Below are positions 45,251 to 58,055 of a stretch of DNA of 64,000 nucleotides, one piece after another. Position 1 is the stretch's first letter. Every line of letters begins with the position of its first letter. Both the position numbers and the translations under genes were made by a program. The notes beneath the pieces were generated by a model. It was not told the DNA's origin and ran no database searches. It saw nothing but the letters and a program-made list of their open reading frames with translations. Source of the stretch: Fictibacillus halophilus (lineage in GTDB: Bacteria; Bacillota; Bacilli; Bacillales; Fictibacillaceae); assembly GCF_016401385.1 (NCBI RefSeq), contig NZ_JAEACF010000002.1, positions 206,339-270,338 on the forward strand, given 5' to 3'.

Positions 45251-46999
45251 TTAACGCATAATCGAAGGAAAGAGTAACCCTTTCTTTTTAACATCGTAAA
45301 TGCCTCTTTGCGTAATGCGGATGTATGGCAAGTGTGTGGAAGAGAAAAACAAAAGCGAATAGATTGGATCTTCGTATTGGTATCCTCTTTCTCTTAGTGC
45401 GTTCGTTAATCTTTTCTCTTCTACCACTAGTTCTTCTATACTAAGATTCGACATTCCTCCCGCTAAAGGAAGTTTTATCTCAGCAACGATCTCGCCTCTC
45501 TCCGCAAGAACGATGCCTCCGCCGACTTCTTTTAAGCGTTCGAACGCCACAGCCATATCTTTTTTGCTTTTTCCGATGATCAGAAGATCTCCCGTATTGG
45601 AATACGAGCTCGCAAAGCCATACAGATTTTTCGCAAAACCCTTTACGACCGTATTGATTCTCCACTTTCCTTCTTTATCGATCAGCATTAAGAAACACTC
45701 GTCTGATTCCTCGTTAATCTCTTCAGAAAAAGGATTGATCGATACATTATATGGCCGTGTGATGACACTATTGTACATTTCTATACCAACGAGACCAGAA
45801 AACTGAAAATCCTCGTCTTGAAGGTCCCATGTGATCTCTCTTTTTCGGATACCATGACCTTCCCAATCAAAGTCAAAATCTCGATCCTCACTAACATCCT
45901 TACCGTCACGCTTCATCCATTTTCCTTTTGCCAAAACAGATTCAGGCAGAGGATTTGTTACGTCATCTAAAATATTTAAATGTGCGACTCGTCCTGCGGC
46001 AACCATACCGAAGAGGTGATCCAGACCATAATATCTAGCCACGTTATAAGAGACCATCATATACGCATCCACTGGATCAAGCCCTGCTTCAAGCGCAATC
46101 TCTAGCATCTTATCGGTAACCCCTTCTTCATAAAAAGCAGGTGTAGAACCGTCTGTCGTCATAAAGATGCGCTCAAAGTTCGTGATCCCTTCTTCTTTCA
46201 TCTGACGCAACAGCTTCGGCAGATCGGGACGAATCGAAGAATAACGAAGCGACACTTGAAGACCAGCATTCAACCGGTCCATGACTTCCGTACCTGTCAT
46301 CGCTTCATGATCACAGTCCACACCGAGTAACGTCATCGCCGTTAACGTTTTTTCAGAAGCTCCTGGCAGATGCCCTTCGATCTTCTTTCCGGCTTTCTTC
46401 GTCTTCAGCATCCAATGCAACAGCGTATCATCGCCATGCAGCACTCGCGGCCAGCTCGTTAATTCGCCGCCTTGAAGAACGTATGGGCTCTCGAGAAGCT
46501 GTCTAACGCTTTTTTCGGAAAAATAATTCTCTTCTTCTAGTAGCTCTGTTTGCGCGTCATACCGGCACCACCAAAAGAAATTAGAAGGCAGATCGTTCAC
46601 GTCCTCCATAAAAGAAAGCGCTTTCGAAATACTCATTTCAAAAAGCAGCATAAAGTTATCGGCTAAAAATACGGACGTTCCACGCTGCAATGCATATCGC
46701 GAGAGCGACTGGGGATTATAAAGTTGAAATGGATGACAATGAGGTTCAATATATCCCGGCACAACAAACTTACCTTCTAGATCTGTGATTTCCGTTCCTG
46801 TTGTTTGTTCAGGCATCTTTTCGCCTACATAGACGATGCGGTCTTGAAGGATCCAGATGTTTGCTTTTACCCATTTTTTAAGAGCTGTGTTCAAATAAGT
46901 AGCGTTTGTTAAGACAAGCGACGGTGCCAATTCACCCTGAATGACGGCCACTTGTTTGCGCATTTGCGCTTTTGTCCAAAAAGCAATGTGTTGGTTCAT
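45251..46999 (-). CDS. Adenine-deaminase-like amidohydrolase (YerA)
   Basis: Amidohydrolase-superfamily protein of 582 residues, paralogous to adenine deaminase AdeC. The metal site at the end of strand 1 reads YIEPHCHPF (H-x-H), and later CDHEAMTG and MTTDGSTP supply the His/Glu and the Asp. The C-terminal adenine-deaminase domain (LLIGKSKKDMAVAFERLKEVGGGIVL) is present. B. subtilis YerA, in the same place next to yerB and the purine operon, was predicted to deaminate adenine, though AdeC (YkrA region) is the main enzyme there; purine salvage is therefore inferred. AGGTGA before the ATG. First gene of yerABC. Confidence 0.85.
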   Translation of the reverse strand: MNQHIAFWTKAQMRKQVAVIQGELAPSLVLTNATYLNTALKKWVKANIWILQDRIVYVGEKMPEQTTGTEITDLEGKFVVPGYIEPHCHPFQLYNPQSLSRYALQRGTSVFLADNFMLLFEMSISKALSFMEDVNDLPSNFFWWCRYDAQTELLEEENYFSEKSVRQLLESPYVLQGGELTSWPRVLHGDDTLLHWMLKTKKAGKKIEGHLPGASEKTLTAMTLLGVDCDHEAMTGTEVMDRLNAGLQVSLRYSSIRPDLPKLLRQMKEEGITNFERIFMTTDGSTPAFYEEGVTDKMLEIALEAGLDPVDAYMMVSYNVARYYGLDHLFGMVAAGRVAHLNILDDVTNPLPESVLAKGKWMKRDGKDVSEDRDFDFDWEGHGIRKREITWDLQDEDFQFSGLVGIEMYNSVITRPYNVSINPFSEEINEESDECFLMLIDKEGKWRINTVVKGFAKNLYGFASSYSNTGDLLIIGKSKKDMAVAFERLKEVGGGIVLAERGEIVAEIKLPLAGGMSNLSIEELVVEEKRLTNALRERGYQYEDPIYSLLFFSSTHLPYIRITQRGIYDVKKKGLLFPSIMR

Positions 47000-47091
47000 G
47001 TTGGATCACCTGTCTTCTCTCTGAAAATTTCGTTTTTTCAAGAATACCATATTCGCTAAGTAAATTGGTGAAAATTGAAAGGAGTATCACA

Positions 47092-47352
47092 ATGAGACAA
47101 AATATTGGTTTAGTTAATAGTATGATTCGTATTATTGCGGGTCTGACACTGCTTTCTGTTTATACAGCAAAGCTGACAAGAAAGCCTTACAAAGAGTCAT
47201 ACATCCTTATGATCTTAATGGGTGCGATGAAAGTAGCAGAAGGAATCGTTCGCTACTGCCCAGTGACTGACCTTCTTCACAAAAGCAAAGAAATGAACGA
47301 CATGGATCTTGGTAACATCGCGGAAGAAGGTTCGCCGTTCAACCCTTCATAA
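47092..47352 (+). CDS. DUF2892-type (YgaP-like) membrane protein
   Basis: An 86-residue protein with two hydrophobic segments (about residues 10-25 and 37-52). MRQNIGLVNSMIRIIAGLTL is the typical opening of inner-membrane DUF2892 proteins, and RYCPVTDLLH near residue 60 the typical Cys-Pro end of the domain, followed by an acidic tail. AAAGGAG lies seven bases before ATG 47092; an in-frame start 40 codons upstream has no support. It precedes a MFS gene by 18 bp and may be cotranscribed with it. Function unknown. Confidence 0.85.
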   Translation: MRQNIGLVNSMIRIIAGLTLLSVYTAKLTRKPYKESYILMILMGAMKVAEGIVRYCPVTDLLHKSKEMNDMDLGNIAEEGSPFNPS

Positions 47353-47370
47353 TAAGAAGGAGGCACCACT

Positions 47371-48642
47371 ATGCCCACTCATTCTTTACTAAAAGGCAAC
47401 AGACCTCTGTTCAGTTTATTGGTCGTTGTCTTTATTACCCATCTTGGCTCGTATCTTGTCTTGCCTGTTCTTCCTATCCTCTTAAAAGTGGAAACCGGAC
47501 TAACAGCGGCACAGATTGGTTTTACTCTCGCTGTTATCTCGATCTTCATGCAAGTCGGAAGTGTGGTCGGAGGCGTATTCGCTGATCGGACAGGAAGACG
47601 CTTCATCATCGCACTTGGTGCTTTAATACGGGCTGGCGGGCTGATAGGTTTCGCTTATTTTTCAACTTATTCACTGATCCTTTTAACAGCTGCGATCTCT
47701 GGGTTAGGTCTTGGGCTTAATGCCCCTTCTACAAAAGCTTTTATTTCTTCACTCGTTAAGGCGGACATGAGATCTACTGCTTTTTCGTTGCGCGGTATTT
47801 TTGCCAATATTGGAATGGCCATTGCTGGATTAACTGTGTTCGCTTTATTTACAGGAAGTTCGAAACTTATCTTTATCACCGCTGCTGTTATTTATTTAGG
47901 AGCAAGCGTGATCAGTTGGTTCTTCTTGCCTGCAGGGTGTGGGGACGAAAATTGCCGGGAAGTAAAGTGGAGTGAATATCGACAAGCTTTGAAGAACATA
48001 CCTTTTCTTGTTTTTGTGATGGCTACCATTTTTGTTTGGGCGCTTTACGTACAGTTTGCACTCGTGCTCCCGCTTCGAGCTGAAAATGTCCTGTCCAATG
48101 GAAAAGACATCAGCATCATCTGGACCATCAACAGCATCACGGTCATATTAGCTCAAACGCTTATAACAAAAAATATTATCCGAAACATTCATCCCTTGAC
48201 TTCTGTTGGTATAGGGGCGATCTGTATCGGATCAGCTCTCGGAAGTTTATATTTTGCGAACACTTTATTTTTCTTTGTTTTTACCGGAATCATCTTTATC
48301 ACTGGTGAGATGCTGATCATGCCAACGTTGGATACGTCGATCTCACAGCTTGCGGCTGCCCGGTTTCTTGGGATGTTCTTTGGATTAGCCAGCGTTTTCA
48401 CAGGGATTGGGGAAGCGATTGGAAATTCAATCGGAGGACGTTTGTTTGAAGTGGCAGATGGCGGACAAAGTGCTGTTCCTTATGTAACATACGTGATAGC
48501 AGGATTTGTCATTTTTATAGGGATGCAGTTGTTGCGCCGGTGGAATCCGTTGTCTATCATACAGCCGCCTAAACTCATGCCAACGGCAGCTCCGAACACG
48601 GATTCAGCCACATCTCATCCAAATCCAATTAATGAAGGCTGA
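47371..48642 (+). CDS. Major facilitator superfamily transporter
   Basis: Proton-driven exporter of 423 residues with about twelve membrane segments. The loop 2-3 motif reads GGVFADRTGRRFIIALGAL (motif A), and TM5 has a glycine-rich GIFANIGMAIAG (motif C region), typical of drug:proton antiporters of the MdtH/YfkF kind. The substrate is unknown. AGGAGG with good spacing before the ATG. The stop codon lies in the left arm of a strong hairpin. Confidence 0.85.
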   Translation: MPTHSLLKGNRPLFSLLVVVFITHLGSYLVLPVLPILLKVETGLTAAQIGFTLAVISIFMQVGSVVGGVFADRTGRRFIIALGALIRAGGLIGFAYFSTYSLILLTAAISGLGLGLNAPSTKAFISSLVKADMRSTAFSLRGIFANIGMAIAGLTVFALFTGSSKLIFITAAVIYLGASVISWFFLPAGCGDENCREVKWSEYRQALKNIPFLVFVMATIFVWALYVQFALVLPLRAENVLSNGKDISIIWTINSITVILAQTLITKNIIRNIHPLTSVGIGAICIGSALGSLYFANTLFFFVFTGIIFITGEMLIMPTLDTSISQLAAARFLGMFFGLASVFTGIGEAIGNSIGGRLFEVADGGQSAVPYVTYVIAGFVIFIGMQLLRRWNPLSIIQPPKLMPTAAPNTDSATSHPNPINEG

Positions 48643-48677
48643 CAAACAAGGTTTTGATCAACCATTGTCCGTCAGCC
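48637..48677. terminator. Hairpin between the MFS gene and the EYxxD gene
   Basis: GGCTGAC...GTCAGCC with inner ACAAGGTT/AACCATTGT pairing. There is no real T-run on either strand, so it may be an attenuating or mRNA-stabilising hairpin rather than a full terminator. Confidence 0.5.
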
Positions 48678-48708
48678 CTCAATTTCAATATAGGAGGTTA
48701 GCAGCAAT

Positions 48709-50119
<1,411 letters not shown>

Positions 50120-50177
50120 TTTCTATATAGAATACAGAGCGTTGGAAGATCTTTAAAATCTTTTTCATCATTGAATA

Positions 50178-50306
50178 GTTGATTGGAGTGCAAGGTGCGA
50201 GACTCCTGGGGGATCAGCGGGACAGGTGAGACTCTTAACAGCGCAGAGCGCTAAGAGGCTCACCGCACGCCCCCCGGAAAGCGAGCAACCTGGAACGGAA
50301 ATCAAC
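50178..50306 (+). repeat. 129-bp palindromic repeat element, copy 2
   Basis: Almost identical to copy 1 (28538-28666) from GTTGATTGGAGTG to GGAAATCAAC. It is inserted between purH and purD, antisense to the operon in the orientation used for copy 1. Confidence 0.9.
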
Positions 50307-50334
50307 CCTTCTACGCACTCCTGAGCCAAAATGA

Positions 50335-51873
50335 TTAGTGCTTAAAGTGTCTTACGCCTGTGAACACCATCGTGATGCCGTGCTCGTCTGCTTTTTTGAT
50401 AGAATCTTCATCCTTGATCGATCCGCCTGGCTGGATAATCGCTGTAACACCAGCGCGTGCCGCTGCTTCTACGGTGTCATCCATTGGGAAAAATGCATCT
50501 GACCCTAGAGCAGAACCTTTTGCACGTTCGCCCGCTTGCTCGATCGCGATTTTCGCTGCGCCAACGCGGTTCATCTGACCCGCACCAACACCTACTGTCA
50601 TTTCATTTTTCGCTAAGACGATCGCATTTGATTTCACGTGTTTTACCACTTTCCAAGCAAGCTTCAAATCTTTCCACTCTTGCTCAGTCGGCTGGCGTTT
50701 TGTAGGAATCGTCACGTTCGCATCATCCAACCCGAAAACGTCTTCTTCTTGAACTAACATTCCGCCAGAAACGGTTGTGATTTTTTTGGCGATTCCTTTG
50801 CCTTCTGTAAAATCTAATTTTAATAAACGGATGTTTTTCTTTTTCGTTAGGATCTCTAACGCTTTCACTGTAAATGAAGGAGCGATGATGATCTCTAGGA
50901 AAATCTCACTCAATTTTTGAGCTGTTTCTTCATCTATTTCTGTGTTAGCAGCGATGATGCCGCCGAAGATCGATACAGGGTCTGCTTCAAACGCACGGGT
51001 GTACGCTTCAAGGATCGTTGAGCCTGTTCCAACGCCACATGGATTCATGTGCTTAACCGCAACAACAGCTGAATCAACGAACTCTTTTACGATCGAAAGT
51101 GCTGCATCTGCGTCGTTGATGTTGTTGTACGAAAGCTCTTTTCCGTGAAGCTGTTCAGCGTCTGTTAAAGAGAGCGTGTTCTTCAGTGGCGTCGAATAAA
51201 ACGCGGCTTTTTGATGAGGGTTCTCACCATATCGAAGGTCCTGTTTCTTTTCATATGTTACCGTGTAGGATTCCGGGTGCTCCTCTTCTACAGCTGCTGT
51301 TAAATATTCAGCAATCAACGCATCATAAGCCGCTGTATGACGGAACGTCTTCGCAGCAAGTCTTCGGCGCGTCTCTTCACTTACAGCTCCTGCACCATCA
51401 AGCTCATCCGCTACTGTCTCATAGTCTGCCGGATCGACTACGACTGTTACGTAAGCATGATTTTTTGCTGCCGAACGAAGCATGCTCGGTCCGCCGATGT
51501 CGATGTTTTCGATTGCGTCAGCGAATGTTGTTCCTTCTTTTGCGATCGTCTCTTTGAACGGATAAAGGTTTACGACTACAAGATCGATCGGAGAGATCTC
51601 ATTTTCTTGCATCGCTGTTTGATGTGTCTCATTATCTCGAACAGCGAGTAAACCGCCATGAATTTTTGGATGAAGCGTTTTGACACGCCCGTCCATGATC
51701 TCAGGAAAACCAATCACTTCGGAAATACCGATTACAGGAATTCCTGCGTCTTGTAACGCTTTTTTTGTTCCGCCTGTAGAGATGATCTCTACGCCGTGAT
51801 GAGCTAGTTTTTCTGCAAAGTGAAGTAATCCTTCTTTATTTGAAACGCTTATGAGTGCACGTTTGATCGTCAA
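50335..51873 (-). CDS. purH: Bifunctional AICAR formyltransferase/IMP cyclohydrolase
   Basis: Makes the last two steps to IMP. The N-terminal third ([19 protein letters not shown]...[11 protein letters not shown]) is the IMP cyclohydrolase, and the remainder with [14 protein letters not shown] and [10 protein letters not shown] is the AICAR transformylase using formyl-tetrahydrofolate. 512 residues as in other bacilli. It overlaps purN by four bases. After its stop come the repeat copy 2 and a hairpin before purD. Confidence 0.97.
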   Translation of the reverse strand: MTIKRALISVSNKEGLLHFAEKLAHHGVEIISTGGTKKALQDAGIPVIGISEVIGFPEIMDGRVKTLHPKIHGGLLAVRDNETHQTAMQENEISPIDLVVVNLYPFKETIAKEGTTFADAIENIDIGGPSMLRSAAKNHAYVTVVVDPADYETVADELDGAGAVSEETRRRLAAKTFRHTAAYDALIAEYLTAAVEEEHPESYTVTYEKKQDLRYGENPHQKAAFYSTPLKNTLSLTDAEQLHGKELSYNNINDADAALSIVKEFVDSAVVAVKHMNPCGVGTGSTILEAYTRAFEADPVSIFGGIIAANTEIDEETAQKLSEIFLEIIIAPSFTVKALEILTKKKNIRLLKLDFTEGKGIAKKITTVSGGMLVQEEDVFGLDDANVTIPTKRQPTEQEWKDLKLAWKVVKHVKSNAIVLAKNEMTVGVGAGQMNRVGAAKIAIEQAGERAKGSALGSDAFFPMDDTVEAAARAGVTAIIQPGGSIKDEDSIKKADEHGITMVFTGVRHFKH

Positions 51874-52460
51874 TGTAAGATGCCTCCTACGGTGTCTTTT
51901 TGTAATAGTTTGTTGATGATAGCTGGGTATAGTTGGTGTTCTGCTTTTTGGATACGCTGCTGTAAGGTTTGCTCTGTATCGCCAGGCAATACGGGGATTC
52001 TTACTTGTTCGATGATCGGCCCTGTATCCATCCCACTGTCTACATAATGAACCGTTACACCTGTTTCGGCAACGTTTGCTTTCAATGCTTGTCCGACCGC
52101 ATCCTTGCCCGGAAATGCCGGCAGATACGACGGGTGGATATTGATGATACAGCCTTCATACGCTTTTAATAACACCTCACCAACCAGCCTCATATATCCT
52201 GCGAGAACGATAAATTCTACTCCATAGGATTGAAGTTCAGAAACGATTTCCTTTTCAAAATCAGCTTTTGATGCAAATGTTTTAGGCAAGAACGAGTACG
52301 TCGGAATCCCGAAGTGGCGCGCACGGTCGATCACCTTTGCCCCTGGTTTATCACATACTAAAAGCTCGATATCCGCTTGAAGCTCACCTGCTTCAACCGC
52401 GTCTACGATGGCTTGAAAGTTACTTCCGCTTCCAGAAGCAAATACAGCTATTTTTCTCAT
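51870..52460 (-). CDS. purN: GAR formyltransferase (folate-dependent)
   Basis: Step 3: transfers formyl from 10-formyl-tetrahydrofolate to GAR. It begins [20 protein letters not shown] (ribose-phosphate loop), and has [13 protein letters not shown] with the catalytic Asn and His and the later Asp in [10 protein letters not shown]. 196 residues. Its ATG overlaps the end of purM by four bases and its stop overlaps purH by four, so all three are translationally coupled. Confidence 0.97.
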   Translation of the reverse strand: MRKIAVFASGSGSNFQAIVDAVEAGELQADIELLVCDKPGAKVIDRARHFGIPTYSFLPKTFASKADFEKEIVSELQSYGVEFIVLAGYMRLVGEVLLKAYEGCIINIHPSYLPAFPGKDAVGQALKANVAETGVTVHYVDSGMDTGPIIEQVRIPVLPGDTEQTLQQRIQKAEHQLYPAIINKLLQKDTVGGILH

Positions 52461-53497
52461 TCGATGTTTCCTCCGCCAAAGATCACGCCTTCACCTTGTT
52501 TCACGCGACCAATGATGTAAGGCTTCTCGCCTGTTTCTTCTAAAAGGCGGATGATCGGGAGCATATTTTCTTCTGAAACCGAGAGCACCATACCAATTCC
52601 CATGTTAAATGTTGTGAACATCTCTTTGCGTGTCAGATTTCCTTTTTCTTCGATCAGATCAAAGATGGGAGGAACCGGCCATGAACCATAATCTACTTCC
52701 GCAGCAAGACCTTCTGGCAGCATACGAGGAATGTTTTCAATGAATCCGCCGCCTGTAATATGAGCAACACCGTTCACATCAAACTGATTGAACACTTCAA
52801 GCAACGGTTTTACATAGATACGAGTCGGTGTTAACAGCTCTTCACCTAATGTTTTAGATAAACTTTCGATTTGTTCGTTCAGATCAAGACCTGCGTTTTC
52901 TAATAAAACTTTACGAACGAGTGAAAAACCATTGGAATGAAGACCGTTTGAAGCAAGTCCGATCAATACATCATTCTCACCGATAGAAGAACCGTTAATC
53001 AGCTTTGATTTTTCTGCGATTCCAACCGTAAACCCGGCAAGATCATACTCTTCACTGCTATACATGCCAGGCATCTCTGCTGTTTCTCCACCGATGAGCG
53101 CACAACCTGCTTGTCCACAGCCATCCGCGATCCCACTAACGATCTGCTCAATCTTCTCAGGGTGAAGCGTGCCGCAAGCAATATAGTCCAGGAAATAAAG
53201 CGGCTCCGCGCCTTGTGCTACGATGTCGTTTACGCACATCGCAACCGCATCCACACCAATCGTGTCATGCTTATCCGCCATGAACGCAAGCATCAGTTTT
53301 GTCCCTACACCATCTGTTCCGGAAACGAGCACCGGCTCTTTATGTGAGAATCCGGATAGATCGAACATCGCCCCAAATCCACCAAGACCCGCTAATACTT
53401 CCGGACGCTTCGTTCTGAGTGCATGCTTCTTGATGCGATCGACCGCTTCATATCCTGCTTCGATGTTCACACCTGCTTGCTTATATGCTTCTGCCAT
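52457..53497 (-). CDS. purM: AIR synthetase
   Basis: Step 5: closes FGAM to AIR with ATP. ATP-site blocks [13 protein letters not shown] and [24 protein letters not shown], and [22 protein letters not shown] and [13 protein letters not shown] are conserved as in PurM/PurL family enzymes; 346 residues. A ribosome site (AAGGGGGAG) leads the ATG. It lies 14 bp after purF. Confidence 0.97.
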   Translation of the reverse strand: MAEAYKQAGVNIEAGYEAVDRIKKHALRTKRPEVLAGLGGFGAMFDLSGFSHKEPVLVSGTDGVGTKLMLAFMADKHDTIGVDAVAMCVNDIVAQGAEPLYFLDYIACGTLHPEKIEQIVSGIADGCGQAGCALIGGETAEMPGMYSSEEYDLAGFTVGIAEKSKLINGSSIGENDVLIGLASNGLHSNGFSLVRKVLLENAGLDLNEQIESLSKTLGEELLTPTRIYVKPLLEVFNQFDVNGVAHITGGGFIENIPRMLPEGLAAEVDYGSWPVPPIFDLIEEKGNLTRKEMFTTFNMGIGMVLSVSEENMLPIIRLLEETGEKPYIIGRVKQGEGVIFGGGNIE

Positions 53498-53511
53498 CGT
53501 CTTCTCCCCCT

Positions 53512-54930
53512 TTAAACAAGCTCTTTTTCATATGGTAAAACAGTATCTGGATAAATTTCCGTTGGATATCGTCCTGTAAAACAAGCTAAACATTGTCCGC
53601 AGTTCGGTTCAGCATTCGAACGTCCGATGCCTTCCATCAACCCCTCTACGGAAATAAACGATAAGGAATCAGCACCAATAATCTCACGAATCTCATCAAC
53701 CGAATGCTTAGATGCAATCAGTTCTGCGCGTTCGGACGTATCGATGCCGTAATAGCACGGATGCGCGATCGGTGGCGCTGTTATGCGTACGTGAACTTCT
53801 GTAGCGCCTGCAGCACGCAGCATCTTCACGATTCGTCGGCTCGTCGTTCCGCGTACGATTGAGTCATCGACCATCACGACACGCTTTCCTTCTACGATTC
53901 CTCGAACCGGGGAAAGCTTCATCTTTACACCAAGTTCACGAAGCTCTTGAGAAGGTTGGATGAACGTACGCCCGACATAGCGATTTTTGATCAACCCGAT
54001 CTCATATGGAATACCGGATGCTTCCGCATAACCGATCGCAGCTGAGATACTAGAATCAGGCACACCGGTTACAACATCCGCTTCAATCGGCGCTTCTTCA
54101 TACATCTTTTTCCCAAGACTTTTACGAGCCGCATGAACATTGATTCCTTCGATGTTGCTGTCTGGTCGTGAAAAATAAATATATTCCATCGAACACATAG
54201 AGCGTTGTACTGACGTCGAAAAAGTATCAACGGTTAATCCATCTTCATTAATGATCAAAAGTTCTCCCGGCTGCACGTCACGCACATATGTTGCACCGAC
54301 TACGTCGAACGCACACGTTTCAGAAGCGACCACATACGCATCACCAAGCATACCGAGTGACAATGGACGCAATCCGTTCGGATCGAGCGCTACCATCATC
54401 TCGTTTTCTGTCATGACTAAGAACGCGTATGCGCCTTTTAGCATCGTTAAAGCGTTCTGTACTTTTTCTTTTAGTGTAAAATAACCGCTGCGCTTGATCA
54501 GATGAGCAAGTACTTCCGTATCTGAAGTTGTTTGAAAGATGCTTCCTTGCGATTCCAGCTGATGCTTTAGCGCGTTGGCATTTACGAGATTCCCGTTATG
54601 AGCAAGAGCAAGTGAACTCGTTTGCGAACGGAACAAGAGTGGCTGAACATTGGCAAGCTCATTGCCGCCTGCAGTGGAATACCGGACATGGCCGATTGCA
54701 CCATGTCCGATCAATCCTTCTAGTTCACCTTTGCTGAACACATCGTTTACTAAGCCGCTTCCTTTATGAATGCGTAACCGTTCACCATCCGTTACAACGA
54801 TTCCTGCTCCTTCTTGTCCGCGGTGCTGCAGGCTGTGCAGCCCGTAATATGTTAGTTGCGCAGCATCGGGGTGACCCCAGATCCCGAACACACCACATTC
54901 TTCGTTTAAGCCTTTGATGTCAGCAAGCAT
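53512..54930 (-). CDS. purF: Amidophosphoribosyltransferase
   Basis: Committed step of the pathway: PRPP + glutamine to phosphoribosylamine. An 11-residue propeptide ([11 protein letters not shown]) is cut to expose the nucleophile Cys12 (CGVFGIWGH), the N-terminal glutaminase residue. The PRPP loop is [18 protein letters not shown], and the Cys set ending [16 protein letters not shown] should hold the 4Fe-4S cluster known from B. subtilis PurF. 472 residues. It overlaps purL by 25 bp. Confidence 0.97.
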   Translation of the reverse strand: MLADIKGLNEECGVFGIWGHPDAAQLTYYGLHSLQHRGQEGAGIVVTDGERLRIHKGSGLVNDVFSKGELEGLIGHGAIGHVRYSTAGGNELANVQPLLFRSQTSSLALAHNGNLVNANALKHQLESQGSIFQTTSDTEVLAHLIKRSGYFTLKEKVQNALTMLKGAYAFLVMTENEMMVALDPNGLRPLSLGMLGDAYVVASETCAFDVVGATYVRDVQPGELLIINEDGLTVDTFSTSVQRSMCSMEYIYFSRPDSNIEGINVHAARKSLGKKMYEEAPIEADVVTGVPDSSISAAIGYAEASGIPYEIGLIKNRYVGRTFIQPSQELRELGVKMKLSPVRGIVEGKRVVMVDDSIVRGTTSRRIVKMLRAAGATEVHVRITAPPIAHPCYYGIDTSERAELIASKHSVDEIREIIGADSLSFISVEGLMEGIGRSNAEPNCGQCLACFTGRYPTEIYPDTVLPYEKELV

Positions 54931-57137
54931 GGAATAGCTCCTTTCCAGGCGTCTTGCATCTCCTGCAGCGTGCAGGATAACAACTCTTCACCCTGCTCAT
55001 TATCGATCGCTAGACCGCTCTCAGAACGAACAAAACCTATGATTTTTGCGTCTTTTACAAGCTGTTGGAACTCATCTTGATGTTCAGGTTTTACTGTGAC
55101 TAAGAAACGGGATTGAGATTCTCCGAAAAGACTTCCGATCGGCTCATCTGTTAACGTAACGCTCGCTCCTACTTTACCGTCCATCACAGACTCAGCAAGT
55201 GCGACAGATAGTCCGCCTTCTGCAACGTCATGCGCAGATTGAATCAATCCTTTATGAATCGCCGCTAAAAGATCGCGCTGTCTTGTTTCTTCCACTTCTA
55301 GATCGATGTGAGGCGCTTTACCAAAGATGCGTCCTTCTTTCATCTTCTGAAGCTCACTTCCGCCAAACTCAGCTTTGCTCTCACCGATTAGAAAGATGAT
55401 GTCACCCGCTTCTTTAAAGTCTTGCGTCACGATGTGCTTCGTATCTTCAATAAGCCCGACCATACCGATGACTGGTGTCGGGTAAACCGCTACACCGTTC
55501 GTTTCGTTATACAGAGATACGTTACCGCCGATGACTGGCGTTGCGAGCTTGTTGCATGCCGCACTCATACCGTCAGCTGATTTCTCTAACTGCCAAAAGA
55601 TCTCTGGCTTTTCAGGATTTCCGAAGTTTAAGCAATCTGTTACCGCAAGCGGCTGCGCTCCTGAACATACAAGATTACGAGCTGCTTCGGCAACAGCGAT
55701 CATGCCGCCCACTTCTGGGTCGAGATACAGATAGCGAGAATTACAGTCTGTTGTCATCGCTAGCGCTTTTTTCGTTCCTCTTATTCTTACAACTGCTGCA
55801 TCCGATCCAGGTGCTACAACCGTGTTCGTACGTACCATATAATCATATTGGTTATAAACCCACTCTTTACTCGCAATCGTAGGCTGCTTCAAAAGAGATA
55901 GCAACGTAGATTTGAAGCTAGTAATCTCTGGGAAGTAGTCTTCTTGCGCTTGGAACTCACCATAATAAGCAGGTTCTTTTGATGGCTTATGATAAACCGG
56001 AGCATCTTCTGCAAGAGCATCTACCGGTACATCTGCCACGATCTCACCTCTGTGAGTAAGACGCAGTACTTGCTCTTCGATAACCGTTCCAACCGTTACA
56101 CAATCAAGATCCCATTTTGCAAAGATCTTTTCTACTTCATGCTCACGACCTTTTTCAACAACTAACAGCATGCGCTCTTGAGATTCTGAAAGCATCATCT
56201 CGTATGCCGTCATTCCTGTTTCACGCTGTGGAATAAGATCAAGGTTCATCTCAATTCCCATGCCTGCTTTACTTGCCATCTCAGCGGACGAACTTGTAAG
56301 ACCTGCCGCACCCATATCTTGAATTCCAACAAGCGCATCACAGTTATGAATGAGCTCAAGGCACGCTTCCATAACGAGTTTTTCCATAAAAGGATCTCCA
56401 ACTTGAACCGCTGGACGCTTTTCTTCTGATGCTTCAGAAAGCTCTTCCGATGCAAACGTTGCACCATGGATTCCGTCACGGCCTGTTTTCGCCCCAACGT
56501 ACATCACAGAGTTTCCTGCACCCTTCGCTTGCCCCTTCTTAATGTCTTTATGGTCGATCAGACCGACACACATCGCGTTCACGAGCGGATTTCCTTCGTA
56601 CGATGGATCAAATTGAACTTCTCCACCAACCGTCGGAATTCCGATACAGTTGCCGTAGCCTGCGATTCCCGCTACTACTTGCTCGAACAAATACTTTACG
56701 CGTGGTGATTCCAACTCTCCAAAACGAAGCGAGTTCAGCATTGCGATCGGACGCGCTCCCATCGAGAAAACGTCACGAATGATTCCGCCAACACCTGTCG
56801 CAGCTCCTTGGTAAGGCTCGATCGCTGAAGGGTGGTTATGAGATTCGATCTTGAAAACAACCGCTTGACCGTCACCGATATCCACGATTCCAGCACCTTC
56901 ACCAGGACCTTGAAGGACGCGCTCACCTTTTGTCGGGAACTTGCTTAGAACAGGCTTTGAATTTTTATAAGAACAGTGCTCACTCCACATAACAGAGAAC
57001 AGTCCTGTTTCTGTCCAGTTAGGAGATCTGCCGATAATCTTTTCTACGAGTTCAAACTCTGAATCACTTAAACCCATCTCACGGTATAATTTTTGCTCTT
57101 TAATTTGTGAACTTGTTGGTTCATGTTGCAGCGACAT
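54906..57137 (-). CDS. purL: FGAM synthase, large subunit
   Basis: Step 4: with PurQ and PurS converts FGAR to FGAM, using ammonia channelled from PurQ. At 743 residues it is the small-PurL type, which needs separate PurS and PurQ, both encoded just upstream. Blocks such as [48 protein letters not shown] and the late [17 protein letters not shown] show two PurM-like halves. The start overlaps purQ by 17 bp and the end overlaps purF by 25 bp. Confidence 0.97.
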   Translation of the reverse strand: MSLQHEPTSSQIKEQKLYREMGLSDSEFELVEKIIGRSPNWTETGLFSVMWSEHCSYKNSKPVLSKFPTKGERVLQGPGEGAGIVDIGDGQAVVFKIESHNHPSAIEPYQGAATGVGGIIRDVFSMGARPIAMLNSLRFGELESPRVKYLFEQVVAGIAGYGNCIGIPTVGGEVQFDPSYEGNPLVNAMCVGLIDHKDIKKGQAKGAGNSVMYVGAKTGRDGIHGATFASEELSEASEEKRPAVQVGDPFMEKLVMEACLELIHNCDALVGIQDMGAAGLTSSSAEMASKAGMGIEMNLDLIPQRETGMTAYEMMLSESQERMLLVVEKGREHEVEKIFAKWDLDCVTVGTVIEEQVLRLTHRGEIVADVPVDALAEDAPVYHKPSKEPAYYGEFQAQEDYFPEITSFKSTLLSLLKQPTIASKEWVYNQYDYMVRTNTVVAPGSDAAVVRIRGTKKALAMTTDCNSRYLYLDPEVGGMIAVAEAARNLVCSGAQPLAVTDCLNFGNPEKPEIFWQLEKSADGMSAACNKLATPVIGGNVSLYNETNGVAVYPTPVIGMVGLIEDTKHIVTQDFKEAGDIIFLIGESKAEFGGSELQKMKEGRIFGKAPHIDLEVEETRQRDLLAAIHKGLIQSAHDVAEGGLSVALAESVMDGKVGASVTLTDEPIGSLFGESQSRFLVTVKPEHQDEFQQLVKDAKIIGFVRSESGLAIDNEQGEELLSCTLQEMQDAWKGAIPCLLTSKA

Positions 57138-57804
57138 AACGTTCCCTCCAGCTCTTCACAATAGATTGAAATAATTTAAGACCATCTTTGCTACCTAACA
57201 GCTCATCGACCGCGCGTTCCGGATGCGGCATCATACCAAGCACGTTGCCTTCTTCGTTCGTGATACCGGCAATGTTTTCAACTGATCCGTTCGGATTGTT
57301 TTTATATGTGAATACGATCTGATTGTTTGCCTTTAGCTGTTGCAGCGTCTCTTCATCGCAATAATAGTTGCCTTCACCATGTGCGACTGGAACGGAGATC
57401 ACTTCTCCTTTTTCGTACTGAGTCGTGAAGATCGTCGATGTGTTCTCAACGACTAGCTCTTCTGGCTGGCAGATGAATTTCAATGATTCATTGCGGCGCA
57501 TCGCTCCTGGCAGAAGTCCTGTTTCTAGTAAAATCTGAAATCCGTTACAAACGCCAAGAACCGGTTTTCCTTCACGTGCTGCTTTAACCACTTCTGTCAT
57601 CACGTTCGAGAATTGTGCGATAGCACCAGAGCGGAGGTAATCTCCATAAGAGAAACCACCAGGCAATAAAATACCGTCAAATTGATTTAAGTTCGTTGCA
57701 TCGTGCCAGACGTACTCAACTTCAGCGCCGAGCTCATCTTTTACAGCATGATACATGTCAGTGTCACAGTTTGATCCTGGAAAAACGATTACAGCAAACT
57801 TCAC
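57121..57804 (-). CDS. purQ: FGAM synthase, glutaminase subunit
   Basis: Class I glutamine amidotransferase that feeds ammonia to PurL. Nucleophile Cys86 in VLGVCNGFQ; the His and Glu of the triad lie in the conserved MMPHPERAV near the C-terminus. [14 protein letters not shown] at the start is typical. 227 residues. Four-base overlap with purS upstream and 17-base overlap with purL downstream. Confidence 0.97.
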   Translation of the reverse strand: MKFAVIVFPGSNCDTDMYHAVKDELGAEVEYVWHDATNLNQFDGILLPGGFSYGDYLRSGAIAQFSNVMTEVVKAAREGKPVLGVCNGFQILLETGLLPGAMRRNESLKFICQPEELVVENTSTIFTTQYEKGEVISVPVAHGEGNYYCDEETLQQLKANNQIVFTYKNNPNGSVENIAGITNEEGNVLGMMPHPERAVDELLGSKDGLKLFQSIVKSWRERYVAAT

Positions 57805-58055
57805 TGTGCGACAACCTCCTCCACCTCGTAGCGGTAGTCTTCAATCACAGGATTCGATAAAAGTTTCGAGCACATGTTCACGATTTTCTCATCAAGATCA
57901 TAATCGCCTTTTTGAAGCGTTAACTCTAGATACTTACCAATACGTACATCTTCAACCTCTGACTGTCCCATTTTGTGAAGCGAGCTCATTACTGCCTTAC
58001 CTTGTGGATCTAATACACTCTCTCTTAATGTTACATACACCTTTACTTTGTACAT
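57801..58055 (-). CDS. purS: FGAM synthase, PurS subunit
   Basis: 84-residue bridging subunit that assembles PurL and PurQ and shapes the ammonia channel. It starts [20 protein letters not shown], the family signature, and ends with the [10 protein letters not shown] strand. The start overlaps purC by 13 bp and the stop overlaps purQ by four, so the PurSQL complex is made from coupled genes. Confidence 0.96.
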   Translation of the reverse strand: MYKVKVYVTLRESVLDPQGKAVMSSLHKMGQSEVEDVRIGKYLELTLQKGDYDLDEKIVNMCSKLLSNPVIEDYRYEVEEVVAQ